From Breviolum minutum Mf 1.05b.01 (lineage: Eukaryota > Sar > Dinophyceae > Suessiales > Symbiodiniaceae), in assembly GCA_000507305.1 (NCBI GenBank), contig DF239929.1:88829-152828 (forward strand): a stretch of DNA of 64,000 bases, read 5' to 3'. Below, in pieces: positions 1 through 11,169 of the stretch (the first letter of the stretch is position 1; the number at the start of each line of letters is the position of its first letter). A model generated the notes under the pieces. That model was not told the DNA's origin, did no database searches, and saw nothing but the letters and a program-made list of their open reading frames with translations. Position numbers and translations under genes: made by a program.

Positions 1-2470
1 TACCTCACAGATTTTTGGAACATACGGCATTTTTTTCTTGACAGATTGCTCCAGGCTGTTTCGGACCAGCCACAGTCCTGAGAATTAGCTGCGACGACGG
101 CGACTGCCTTCAATGGCAAGGTATCGGGCTGATTGCCCTGATCCCTATGGCCGGTGGTGAATCTGCATGGGTGAGAACACTATGTCAAAGTAGTGTGCAA
201 TGCAGGGTGCAAAGATCTGGGGAAGGGTCAACACAAACAAAGTTAGACTCGAACCTGACAGTATGAAAATTCAAAACAATGTTGGCACGAGTCAACACTT
301 AGTCATGTTTATTTGAGATTGTACCTTGTGATCAAGGTAAAAAATCCTAGTCGGAGTGTGATCTTAACTTCCTCCTTTCCTGGCACGCTGAGGGTTTGTC
401 TCCCGCGTAGCAAAGACATCACCTGACACGAAAAAGTGAATTTGATTCAAGTCATGCATTGGCGGTGGTGCTGACCTCTTGACTCTGCAAAAGCCTTCGA
501 CAGAAGGATTTCATACGACGTCGGACAAGTGGAAAGAAGAAGGTTTGGATTCGTGGCCATTGACGTGCACAGCTGATTACATCTTAAGAATGTGAGGCAT
601 ACAACATTCCACTGGGCACACATTGTAGACCAACTAAACGCGAGCAAAAGTAAGATTTTTATGTTGACCTCGTCAAACCTCAACAAACTGCAGGTGATCT
701 CGAATCGGAGTGCTTCAGTTTTATGATTTATTCGAATGTTCATTCATGTGTCCTGGATGTCTTCACTCTAAATACATTTTGAATTTTTAAGATGTTGTCT
801 CCATATCAAGCATAACATAATACATAATATATCACATGCATCATGTTCAAGTTTATAAAGAACCATTTTCGACGGTTTCCCATGGCGCCTTGACCGTGTC
901 CCCTGTCAGGCGCAACATGTTCACATCAACCGATGTATCCGCCGGTCGACGTTTCTGGAATTACAGGTGCCATTTGCGGCACCCCGACAGCAGCTGAAGC
1001 AGCATTTGTAACTGCAAGGAGATGAATCTGGAGTGGTTTGAGGGCGGCTGAATCAGGTTGAATGATTCGAGAAATGGGATCCTTCTTCAAAGATGAGATG
1101 GCAACAGATTTGTGCTCATTTGTGGTTAGGAGTGTGATTTTTTTTTTTTTGTATGTTGACCGTGGCTGTGTTGAATCCTTGAAGCAATGGAAATTGGCTA
1201 AGATGAACATTGAAAGTAGTAGAAGCTAAAAGAGGCAATGAGAGGAACGTGAGAGCAAACCATGATGTGCAGAGCATAATCATAATCCTTCTGATGATAT
1301 TTAGCATGTTAAAAACGACAAATTTTTAACATCAAACACGCATTAGCTAAGAGCTGCTTGCCCACCACACCTTGGAGCCGCGGGAAACTTGGTGACGCCA
1401 TGTGCCCATGAAGGGCCCTTTTTCCAGATCGCTGCGTTGCCGTTGAATGTCGGAGTCGCAGTTTGCATTCAAGCATCTCGGAAGAACTGGGAAGAGGAGT
1501 TGGCAAGCTTTGCAGGGGAAGATGCACGTTGGAAGTTGGATTTGTGATTCTCCACTTTTCACAACATCTCCATCTCGTCGAACTTTCAGGAAGCTTTTTG
1601 GCCCTCCCTTCCAAAAGCGATCTTCTTTTTGGGAAGGTTGAATTCCCACCCACCCACCCCACAAACAAGAAAGCACCAAATAGTTCAAGATCTTTGTCTC
1701 CTTTGCTGGTGAATTTCATTCGGGATTCAAGTGATGCAGCGCCGTTTTCTCGCCTCGAGGCAGCGAAGGCTTTTGACGAAGCGAGGCTTTTGGTTGGGCC
1801 GCACGGTGACGCGATGGTGCCAGGCTGGTGGCATGTTGGACCTGCAAAAGTTCCATTTTTTTGGACCCGGTATACCCCCGGTATACCCGGTATAGTCAGA
1901 TATGATTGAGCTATGGGGAACCGGAGGGAATCCTGTCCAGGTGGAGAAAGCGCCTTGGTTGCAAAAAAAGGACCTCCCGTGAATGCCAAGGTTTGGAAGG
2001 TATTTATCAGCCTCCGGCTAATGCCGCCGGCCTTTGCTGGGCTTGAGATTGCAAGCAGCATGGCCAGAAGCACCACCAAAAGCAGCAGCAGCAACAACAG
2101 CACCATTCTCTCCATTGCCAGCAGCATGGCGAGAAGCACCACCAAAAGCAACAGCAACAGCNGGGGGGCAGGGGTGATTTTAGGCGAAGTAAAAGCGCGC
2201 CCCAAAGACATTATCAGCTTTAGCTTAGACTATATAAGCAAAAGCAAAGTACAGACAAGCAATCCTTCATCAAGCCCCATTTCACTAGACACGCCGGCAA
2301 GGCCGGCGGATTTTTTTGACAAGCTCTAATCAGAAGATGGGTGTTTTGTGCAGATGCAATGCAGATACATTTTTTGTTTGCCTGAACTGAGATCTTGATA
2401 TGAGATACAGAATCACACAAAGCAATGCACATGACACTTGCAGCATCTGCTGCTCCACTCTCATTTTTAG
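1..2470. other. No convincing gene; low-complexity and AT-rich DNA
   Basis: I see no recognisable protein family here. Several frames are open for 60-300 codons on both strands, but they are explained by low-complexity sequence (CAG/CAA runs near 2054-2161, poly-T near 1138-1150, repeated GGTATACC near 1868-1894). One undetermined base (n) lies at 2162 directly after the CAG-rich run, so the assembly is weak there. Upstream exons of the TTC39-like gene that starts to be visible at 2471 may be hidden in this stretch. Confidence 0.5.
2054..2161 (+). repeat. 66-bp-spaced imperfect duplication rich in CAG/CAA
   Basis: The decamer AGCAGCATGG occurs at 2054 and again at 2120, each followed by a near-identical stretch of about 40 bases ending in CAG/CAA runs. 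The offset of 66 bases is a multiple of three, so all three + frames stay open across it. One frame reads as Gln/His-rich, another as Ala/Pro-rich. It could be a piece of a glutamine-rich coding region or a simple repeat. The undetermined base right after it fits a repeat that collapsed in assembly. Confidence 0.55.
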
Positions 2471-5400
2471 GTCTCCGATGTTTCGCAATGCTTGTACATT
2501 GGCGCCGAATCCATCAGCGACCGTGTTGCTCAGGATGAACTGGTCTACTATGCCACCAAGGATTCTCAAGTACCCAAGGGGCGTGTGAGCCTCTCCGAGT
2601 GCACTATTGGCATCTCAACTGATCGAGGGGAGCACATTTGGGATGAGCAGATGGGAAGAGGTATCAAGGGACCAAGTCTTAAGTGGGATGAAATGTGCAT
2701 GAAGGTTGTGGGCGAGCACCAAGGCATTTCTTTCAAGTCATTTTTTAATTTGTGACACTTTGTGTTTGAAACACCATAGACTTTGACAATATCTCTGTTT
2801 TGGAGGAAGCCCACAGTATTAACAATACTCACTGCCGGCACTTGGTTGCTTAGGCCAAGATGCCGATGATATGGAACTGTGGTCCAAAGCTCAAAAAGTT
2901 GGAAGCTCAGGTGTGCAATAATCAATCAAAATCTCTTGAAAAAGTGTTGGTGTTCTTGAGGTGACCACGGTGCTGTTAGTACGTCCTGGAAAAAGTCCAC
3001 TTCTCATCAAGACATCGGGACCCGATGAAATCGTGGCCTTGAGCGCCTTGATCCAAGCTGGCCGTGGCCCACCGGAGCTGCCGGCGCTGCCGGCCTCGCC
3101 GACGCGGCCGGAGGGGCCGCCCACGTTGCCCAAGAGCCACTTCCTCCGGGACGCCGATGGGGCCACCGGCAGCGCCACCACCACAACACAGGCGCGGCGC
3201 AGCGCCATGGCGCGGATGGTGTCACGGAGCTCCGAATGGTCGGCGCAGGTGCCCGAGGAGATGGATGTCGACACGTCACCCGAGAGCTCGACGTCCCGAC
3301 AGTCGCAAGCGGCCATTTTTCAAGAGGTTCGAGAAAGCTTGGGGGCCAAATTGGCATATCGAAAAGCCATGGAGTTGATGTGGAATTACGATCTACGGGC
3401 AGCTGCTGTCCTTTTGGAGCCCTGGCAAAGTTCCAGCTTATGGCATGCAGCGGCTGCAGCAGAAGCCTTTGTTTTGAGGACGATTTTGACAGGTCGAAAG
3501 AGTGATGCTTTGGCAAGTTTGGACCTCATCATCGTGGCAGAAAAACTGAAAGATGAGGTCCCTTCCAGCAATGTCACCTTGGCCCATGATATTCTCACAG
3601 CGGAAATGCAGTTGATGCGCAGCATGCTGCAAATCATCTTGGGATTGAGATTTCGGGCCTTGTACAATTTGAGGCAATGTTGGTATGCATATTATCGCCT
3701 CGAGCCATTTTTAGAGGACGAGGTTTCTCTAAAAACATGTGCGCAAGACGTTGATTGTATGATGACCTATGATGATTTGAGAGGACGAATTCTCTTTGGC
3801 CTTGGCTTTTTTTACATGGCATCCTCTTTGGTTCCTGCAAGTCTTGTACCCTTGGTTCGCCTGGCGGGTTTTTTGATGCATCGCCAGCGTGGGAAAATGT
3901 ACCTCTTCGAATGCGTCGAACGAGCACTTGGATCCCGCTGCTCCATTGCTGCCATACTGCTCGCCATGTATCATCTGGACTTAGAACCAGCAACTTGTCT
4001 GGGAATTCAGGTGATGGTGGGTGGGCTTCTCCTTTTCCAGTACAGTTGTGTTTCAGCTTTCCATTTGCCTAGCAGCCTAGCACCTTTCCTTGCTTTATTT
4101 GGTCGAATCATTTGTCTCAAACTATTTTTTGGCTCAAGATGCGGAGAACCTCTCGATATCATTTGAAGTCGTAGCATGTAAGCAATGACCGCAGGCTACA
4201 ATGACGCACCGGAAGCTATGACGCCAGTTTCGTACATTGGCCGTGTGAAGAGTTACAATTTCTCACGTGGCTTTGGATTTTTGGAGTGTCCAGATGTCCA
4301 TGCCCAGCATGGCAAGGATGTGTTTATGCGAGCCGATGCCGTGGAAGATGTGACATTAAGCAAAATTGCAAGTTCATCAGGTCCTGATGCGGTAGTGAGT
4401 CGTGGGGAGATCTTTGTTCGTTTCACCATGGAGATGAATAAGGCAGGAAATCCAGAAGCTCACAATGTCCAGCAGATCAAAGAGATGGATGTACCTGAGG
4501 ATTTACGCCAACAACTGGAACTGAAGCCTGCCAAAGTGAAGGCTGAAGTGACTGAAGTGAAAGATACCAAAGAATCTAAAGAATCGAAAGAGTCGAAATT
4601 TTCAAAAAAGAATTCAAAGATTCCAAGGAACTAAAAGAAGACAAGGATGGCAAAGACAAGAAGACATCCAAAAAGAAGGGTAAAGTTGACGCATTGCGTG
4701 TTGGAGAGTGTCGAGTTCATATTGGACAGGATGCAGAGGATAACTGGAACATCTTGTCCGCAGCCAAAGGGAAGCATTGGTTTTTCCATCTCACTGACTT
4801 CCCCAGTTGCTATGTTATCCTAGAATGCAATGAACCGACTGAGGATGAGAAAATGCAATGTGCCAAACTCTGCCGTGATCACACTAAACACAAGTTGTCT
4901 GGACAAGTGAAGGTGGATGCAACACAATGTAGCAATGTGAAATTTGATCGAAAACGTGATGTGGTGGGCGAATGTGATTACAAGGACGAAGGCAAAGTGG
5001 AGATCCTGGTTGTTTGATACTTTCTTCAAGATCAATCTTTGAAATATGGTGGTCGCTGTGCAATTGAGGAATGCCTGGGACAGAACTGCAGCCCGCCATG
5101 TAGAAAAGGAAATGCACAATGTACTCACAAGCTTTGGATGAAATGTCAATTGCAGTGATTCAAATGAGCTTCGCTGATTGCTGATTTGGTTTCAATGGTG
5201 AGATGCATGTGACATGTGATTTTTTTTGGTGTCAGCCAAGGACATGAAACATGCTGGAAACATTTTGATTGCCAGCTTGGGGCGGCAGCCTGAAAATACC
5301 TTGCTGCATTGGGCAGGCGCGGTTTTGGATGGTTTTGACATAAGGCCCTCCCCGCAGCCAAGTGTCCAAGAATCTGTCAGAAGCGATGCGCCAGGCTCAA

Positions 5401-8400
5401 TTCTTGCTTGGAGAAACACCTTTATGTCCCAGGTGCTGTTGGTTTGAACCCATCATGTCATGGCCATTCATGGGCTGTGCTCCGGGATTTCGGATGATTT
5501 TGGTGCTTTCTGATGTTCTGATTACAGGCTGTGTCCATCACGGGCAAAGCTCTTTGGTGCTGTGGAGAGGAACCTGGTGCTGTGGACTTTTTGAGGTATC
5601 ATTTGTTGTGAGACCACCCAGCAGGCCATACATGAAAATAAGATGACGACCACCCGGTGACGGTGACCACCCCCCCCGGTCTGCAATGAAGCATTGCCTT
5701 TCGCCCGTCAGGAGCTTGGGGAAAAGGCGGTTTACCTCCGACACTTGTCGCATCCGTGTGCTCCCATGGCGTTCGGAAAGAACTACCTTTTGTTTGTGCT
5801 GATGATTTCTGAACTGTTTATACAAGTTACAAGTCAATTACAAGGTTGCAATGCACCCGTTTGTATGATGTATCACGTCATCATGCGCGACTTGCTGTTC
5901 TGCTGCACTTATTTGCACATACTGTATCACAGATCATGCTTTATTTTTGGGTTTGGTTCATGCTTCCCAAACCCCTGGCCAGCCCATTCAGAGTCCAAGG
6001 ATACGAATTGGGCATGTTCCATTTCATCGCCATGGAGTGGCAGAAAGCGCATGAGCATTTGAATTGCGTGTATGTTTCAGTGAACTCTGACAAGGCTCAA
6101 ATGTATGTGGCAATTTGTACAAAACCACAACGCCGGTACAGAAAGCTCATGTGTGTCGATTGTTGTCGTTTTTCATGCAGGTCTTCTTCCCATACCGCAC
6201 GCTGGTAACGACACAGTTCCTTAGGCTTAGAGTTTTTGACCGGTGTTTATGTGCCGCTCGTCAACCAACAAAATGCGTTGACAGCCAAGGTTGGCTGCAG
6301 TGGCGTTTAGCCTGGGAGAACAAGAGTATGGTGAACATCTTTGCAAGGAGACAACTGTTACAAACCTGTGTGAGATTACCAAGCCATAAGATTTCGTGAG
6401 GAGTGTGCTGCTGTTCAAGACTGGAGTGGTTTATTGAAGCTGGAGACAGACTTTGCAACTTGGCAATTTGAAAGACGTGACATGGGACAACAAGGAGATC
6501 AAGGAGATTCTGAAACCCTTCCTTTTGCATCACCAGTTCCTATGGCGTCCATAGGCCAAGATCTTGCAGATCTTTTTGCGGCGCCGGCGCCAAGGGTCAC
6601 TTGGCTCATGTTCCAACCGTGTTTTTTTTTCTTATCTTGAAGAGATGAAAGAACCAGAAAAAACTCCCAAAGAAACGCAAAAACGCCATGGGTTGCATTC
6701 TTGCCTTTAGGGAAAAGGTCATCCAAAATCATCCGTCAAATGCAGAAATTGCTCCAAAAAGACCTCCAGAATTTCCGCGATGCAAGGCGTCGGATGCTGG
6801 CTTTTGAAGTCATGTACTTCTTCCGACAATTTCCCAAGGCTTGCGGCTGGATGATGTTGATACAATGTTCAGAAGTGACACATGCATCAGACTATTTGAT
6901 AAGGAAGATTCATATGAAGATTCAGGAGGTTGTGATGGGAGGTTTTTGGTTCAAAAAGATGGGAACAGGATGGAACCCGTTTGCATCCATTTGCAGGTTC
7001 CAAGCCACATGCTTCTGGCAATCAAGGATGGTGCCAGGATCCTAGCAACCTTGCACCCTTGCTTTGGTGGCTGTTGACTCGTAGCCCTGAGGTCAAAAAG
7101 ACCATGGAACCCTTCAAGGAGTCTGACGAAACAGGTGAAGGTCTTAGCGAATTTTTTGAACATCCCCGACTAACAATCTGGACTTGGAGGGATGTATCAA
7201 GACTGTGGTAATGCTATGTTAATCGAGCAACATCTCCATCCAATGAGTGCATCACTTTTTTTTATCCATCTATTTTTCTTACCCATCATTGGATGATCTG
7301 ATCTTCACCTTCAACTCGTTGAAGGTGACGATGAAGGTGCCTCTTTGGTCGAAGTGGCCAGTGCACTGACCATCCAAGTTGCATCTTGGCTGATGACTGA
7401 AAATTGTGAGGTGTTGATAGGACAAATCTAACAACCACTTCGGATGTATGAAGCCATATTGAAGCTCGTGTAAAGTTATACTGCAGAGTTTCAGCTATCA
7501 ACAGTATCACTTAGACCTTAGCGTTTATAAATTAGAAGTTAAAAGTTGCCAAGTTATTGGCTACTGTTGGAATCAGATTGAATGTGACTCGTGAAGTTGA
7601 GTGATTCATTTCTGAAATTTACACCTTCCAAATTTCAACGGCTGAAAGTGATGATTTACTAGAAATTGGTCCTTTTCCATCCTTTTCCATCCTTTTCTGT
7701 GTGTACAGTGTACCTATGTCAAGATTCCTCAGGATGCCTGTCGTTTCCAATTCGTTTAAGGTCATCTCCTTTTACCTTGGTGATGCGGAAGCTGTTACTG
7801 GGAAGCACTGATGATTGATAAGTCTGTGATTCTTTCGGGGCTAAGGGATCAAATGGATCAAAATGGATCAAGAAGGCAAAAAGATAAAAGATCATTAATG
7901 ATATATTTGTAAATATATGTAAATACACATATGACTATCAACCAACTGGCTGCCAAAATTAAATGATAGATCATCCATCGATTTCATGAAATCCTTGGAT
8001 GGAAAATTCCCTTAAATTTCCAAGGCCTTGGTCTTCGTCCCAGAGCTTTCACAGCTTTGCCCTCGCCTACCATCCTGGGCTACGTGACTTGGTAGTTGGT
8101 AAAAACTCCCAAAAACAAGGATCAGTTCGTCATCCGGAGATTCATATCAATTCATCCATTTGAAGTGTTGACTTTTTTGTTTTTCTGTTTCTGGAGCTAA
8201 TGATGTAGTTGCTGGCATGCATCCATTTGTCTTTTCTTGATGGACAAGCAGAATGTGAACTTCATTATCTTCCTTTGAGATTGCCGTTTCTGCATCTGAG
8301 GTACCTCTCAGCCCATGGTCTCTATTGGTGTGGTCGAGTGCTGGCACTGAACGACCGTGATGAGGATGCGTTACTTGGTTTGAAATCGCTTCAAGGATTG

Positions 8401-8430
8401 AAATTCCTCTGTCGAAGCAGCGTCCCCTGA
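2471..8430 (+). CDS. TTC39/IML2-family tetratricopeptide protein with N-terminal PH-like exons (multi-exon)
   Basis: Exons in matching phase: 2471-2660, about 2854-2910, 2980-4010, 5241-5316, 6000-6067, 6181-6204, 6711-6838, and a probable last exon 8301-8430 ending in TGA. The long exon carries the family hallmarks: MELMWNYDLRAA near its middle, then LFGLGFFYMASSLVP and a GF..HRQRGK segment, as in IML2/TTC39 proteins (outer-membrane or lipid-droplet-linked TPR proteins in other eukaryotes). Later exons give ELGMFHFIAMEWQKA and LAFEVMYFF, which match the family's C-terminal helices. The first two exons (DELVYYATKDSQVPKG, DMELWSKAQ) look like the second half of a PH domain. The 2471 start is an acceptor, not an ATG, so the true start is upstream. 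Exons between 5316 and 8300 are only partly resolved. A retrogene sits in the 4011-5240 intron. Family call firm, PH call tentative. Confidence 0.68.
4127..4138 (+). other. Relict dinoflagellate spliced-leader fragment
   Basis: The twelve bases TTTTGGCTCAAG are identical to the 3' end of the conserved 22-nt dinoflagellate spliced leader. They are preceded by CTATTT, close to the GCCA of the full leader but with two extra T. A 12-base match is expected about 0.01 times by chance in a window this size on both strands. It lies 46 bases upstream of the ATG of an intronless gene, which is where a leader would be after reverse transcription and reinsertion of a trans-spliced mRNA. The sequence match is direct; the retroposition origin is inference. 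Confidence 0.7.
4185..5017 (+). CDS. Cold-shock-domain plus NFACT-R-domain protein, intronless retrogene with one frame change
   Basis: The first frame (4185-4634) starts at ATG and encodes a cold-shock nucleic-acid-binding domain: GRVKSYNFSRGFGFL, then KDVFMRAD and VRFTMEMNKAGNPEA, the layout common in dinoflagellate CSD proteins. A Lys/Glu/Ser linker follows. The second half (up to TGA at 5015-5017) is in the -1 frame and encodes an NFACT-R/DUF814 domain like CCDC25/Jlp2: HWFFHLTDFPSCYVILE, a helix with CAKLCRDHTKHK, then a KFDRKRDVVGE segment and a C-terminal strand. The linker stays Lys/Glu-rich across the change, so the halves belong to one ancestral frame. No intron is visible, unlike neighbouring genes, and a spliced-leader relict lies upstream. 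Either an indel has broken the copy, a base is missing from the assembly, or the ribosome shifts at 4604-4610. Both domains bind RNA or nucleic acid in other organisms. Confidence 0.72.
4604..4610 (+). promoter_or_regulatory. Candidate -1 frameshift heptamer A AAA AAG
   Basis: The heptamer is in the correct phase of the upstream CSD frame (TCA AAA AAG). It lies inside the overlap of the two frames: the -1 frame has a stop at 4577-4579 and is open after it, and the upstream frame stops at 4632-4634. A -1 slip here yields exactly the NFACT-R frame. No strong downstream stem-loop or pseudoknot is evident by eye, and lysine-rich coding makes A-runs likely by chance, so this is only a candidate. 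Confidence 0.3.
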
Positions 8431-11169
8431 CACCTAAGGCGCTCCTGTTTGCATTTGGCGCGGTCCTACAAGAAGTGCTCCCATTTTCAGACCATTTTTC
8501 ATTGATGAATCAGTGATCAGTGATCATCAGCCATATGATGGCATGGATAGGTATCCCTTCAACATCAATGTGAAAATCTCCAAGGCTGGGGTTCTTAAAG
8601 GCCAGCAGCTGTTGAACATTCGGAATGGCAAGCCACTCAAATTTCCTTTCCAACTTTGCCACCTAAAATGTTCAACCTGAAATATTAACAGACAATAAGG
8701 ATGCATGAATCATGGTGAATGAATATGCATGTAGATTTCTATATGTGTATATCTACATGTACATGTACATATTTATATACCCCGTAGTTTCAAATGTATG
8801 ATATGTTATATGCCTTTTTTTTGGGGGGGGGTGTGCCTGATGAAGATGCATTTATCCTTCGTGATCGGTGAATCTGTTTGATTTCTGCCAAGGTCTTGGC
8901 CCAACATGAGGAGCACATGCTGCAGAACGTGATGATTTGATACGCCGCTCCAGCGTGATGGAACTTGTTTTTGAATGGAAGATGAGTGCTTCAATGGATT
9001 GGGGGAAAGAAGAAAGAGAACATAGTGTTTCAGCATTTCAGGTTTATTTGTTTTCCTCTGGTTTTTTTTTGTGTGAAATTCGCTTTGACGATATTTGTTT
9101 GAACAGAGTGCAGCAAATTTAAGAGATGCCACTGTAGCACAGTGTGATGTGATGTCTGCAAGGCTGGACATTTGTTAGACAAGGGCATTCCACCATGGGG
9201 AAGAAGGTTAATCAATTCAGATACAAGTCTCCAAAATTCAGCACTAGATTATGTATTATATAATTTATTAAAGTACTACATTCAAGTTTCACTACGTGCC
9301 ATCTCACACATGTCATTTCGAATTTGAATGCGTCTATGGCAATGTGCCCTTGACAATTAGCGTTTAGGATGCCAAAGGCATAAGAATTCGGGTGTCAGCC
9401 TTGCTGGAGAGATTGCAACCTGGCTTCCATGTCACGATCCTCTGATGGTTGGTACTGATTGTAATATAACCTGCAAAGCGTAAGGCATGATCATCAATAT
9501 CCATGATGTTTCATGAGATTTGATGTTGACGTTTTCTGCCTAGATCTTTCTCAAGATGTAGCTTTGCTATGCTTTGCTTTTACTGGGTGTCTTGGAGGTC
9601 AGATGCATGTCGAGGAATCTGCAGCTTCCATAAAATTTGGAGGAAGACCTGCAACAAGACTTGGAGAACCACATCATGAAGGATACTGGTACAAGTCAGT
9701 AAATTATGGCACATCATCTAAGCTGGACTTCCAAAAACCGATGTACTTGTAATACTTAGTGGCTTAGTGGCTGATAGTGGCTTTGACGTTGGCTGAGATT
9801 CCACGATCGGAGAAAGTGATTTCTTCAATGTGTACAGATGTGGCAAGTGACGCCTGGCGTGATCCGCGGTGCAAAAAGAGGACAATTTGCAGGTGGAATT
9901 GTGGAGCTTAGCCCCAGAGAATGATGATTTTGATGATGTTTGATGGATCTTAAGATTTTTAAATACCGTGTAAAATCGTGTATATATTTGTAGATATATA
10001 TAAATCTATAATAATAATATATATTATTTTCCATTTTTCTGTTAGGGGGAACGCCTTTTAGAGATTTGAAAGTCTTGAATCGGTTGCGTACCACTTCCCA
10101 GTTGAGCGGAAAGATGATAGAACAGTGTGAGCATTCAGAGTCGCCTCGCGTGATATTTCACGTTTGAAGATGGGGACACACTTGTTTGAAGTTTGTCACT
10201 CCTAGCTGTCGCTAAATGTCACTAGTCCGTAACAAACTCCCAATGAACACTGCAAATACGGATCATTGCTGAGGGTCACTGTGGCTGAATTCGCCAGGAG
10301 TCACCTCATTTGCTAGGCCAGGATGAAGCCTTTGAGTTTCTTCATCGCCTTGTCGTTTTAACTGGGTCCGGGTTTGTATCAACAGCTGCTATCGCTTCCT
10401 TTCCAAGGTGAGCATTGACAGCTGTAATGCCATGGTGGACAGCAGGACGGCGGGACTGGTCCTTGACAGAAGTCTTGAGCACAGAGTGATGAGAAGAAAA
10501 TCATAGATTTCGATTTTGCTGGCTTGAGATGCCATGAGACATGTGTGAAGGCCACATCTCAAATCAGTTTTATTGGCCGCAACTTCTATGAATGAAGCAG
10601 TGTGGCAGGTTCGAGTCAAAAGGCGCAGCGACATGATCATCAGGGCTTGCTCACATCCTGCATCCGGACTTCAGTGACTTCCGACAACTTGACTTCGATG
10701 ATCTATCAGACTGTTGGATGAAATCCTGCCCAGCAATTAGCAATAGTTAATATGTAACTTATATGGTAACTTTTGGGTAGCTCTCCCAAGCGCCAAAAGC
10801 ACCTCGTGAGGCACTACGAAGCCTCGAGATGCAAAGCGAAATGCTGCAGGTAGCTTCACCCGAAAGGGGATCGTTGCTGGCGTTGTTTTTTTTTGTGTTG
10901 GGAAAACCAGGAGTAGCGATTCCATCTCAACAAAAAGGTAGTCAAAGAATGCCCGCCCTGAGGTTTTGGCGCTGATCCTGGTATCTCTGGCACTACTTTT
11001 AGTTTGGTCTAAGGGTTTGCGGGTGGAGCTTTTATAGACATATCTTGGTGTTCAGAGTGTTTGAATTGGAATTTGACATGAACATTTGTTGGACCGAATA
11101 TTGGAAGTAATATTCTGGTCGTAGTTTCTTTGCCCAAGATTCTCCAGTTCCCTCCACGGATTTGTCAGC
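8431..11169. other. Intergenic or unresolved exons between the TTC39-like gene and psaC
   Basis: No recognised family. A plausible + strand terminal exon is 10408-10506 (acceptor TTCCAAG, open to TAG, reading VSIDSCNAMVDSRTAGLVLD). A second open stretch is around 10575-10670. A frame at 9513-9752 is open on the + strand but matches nothing I know. The DNA around 8690-8800 and 9960-10030 is AT-rich with short TATA/TACATG dyads. These may be parts of one small gene or intronic noise. Confidence 0.3.

Noticed and set aside
1866-1895. GGTATACC repeats as a regulatory palindrome
   Set aside because: Short, imperfect and in a region without a supported gene; also reads as a small Gly-Ile-Pro repeat. 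Not enough to call.
1309-2211. 300-residue minus-strand frame with Leu/Val-rich runs
   Set aside because: The Leu/Val stretches are the antisense reading of the CAG/CAA repeat at 2054-2161, and the undetermined base lies within it. No family features.
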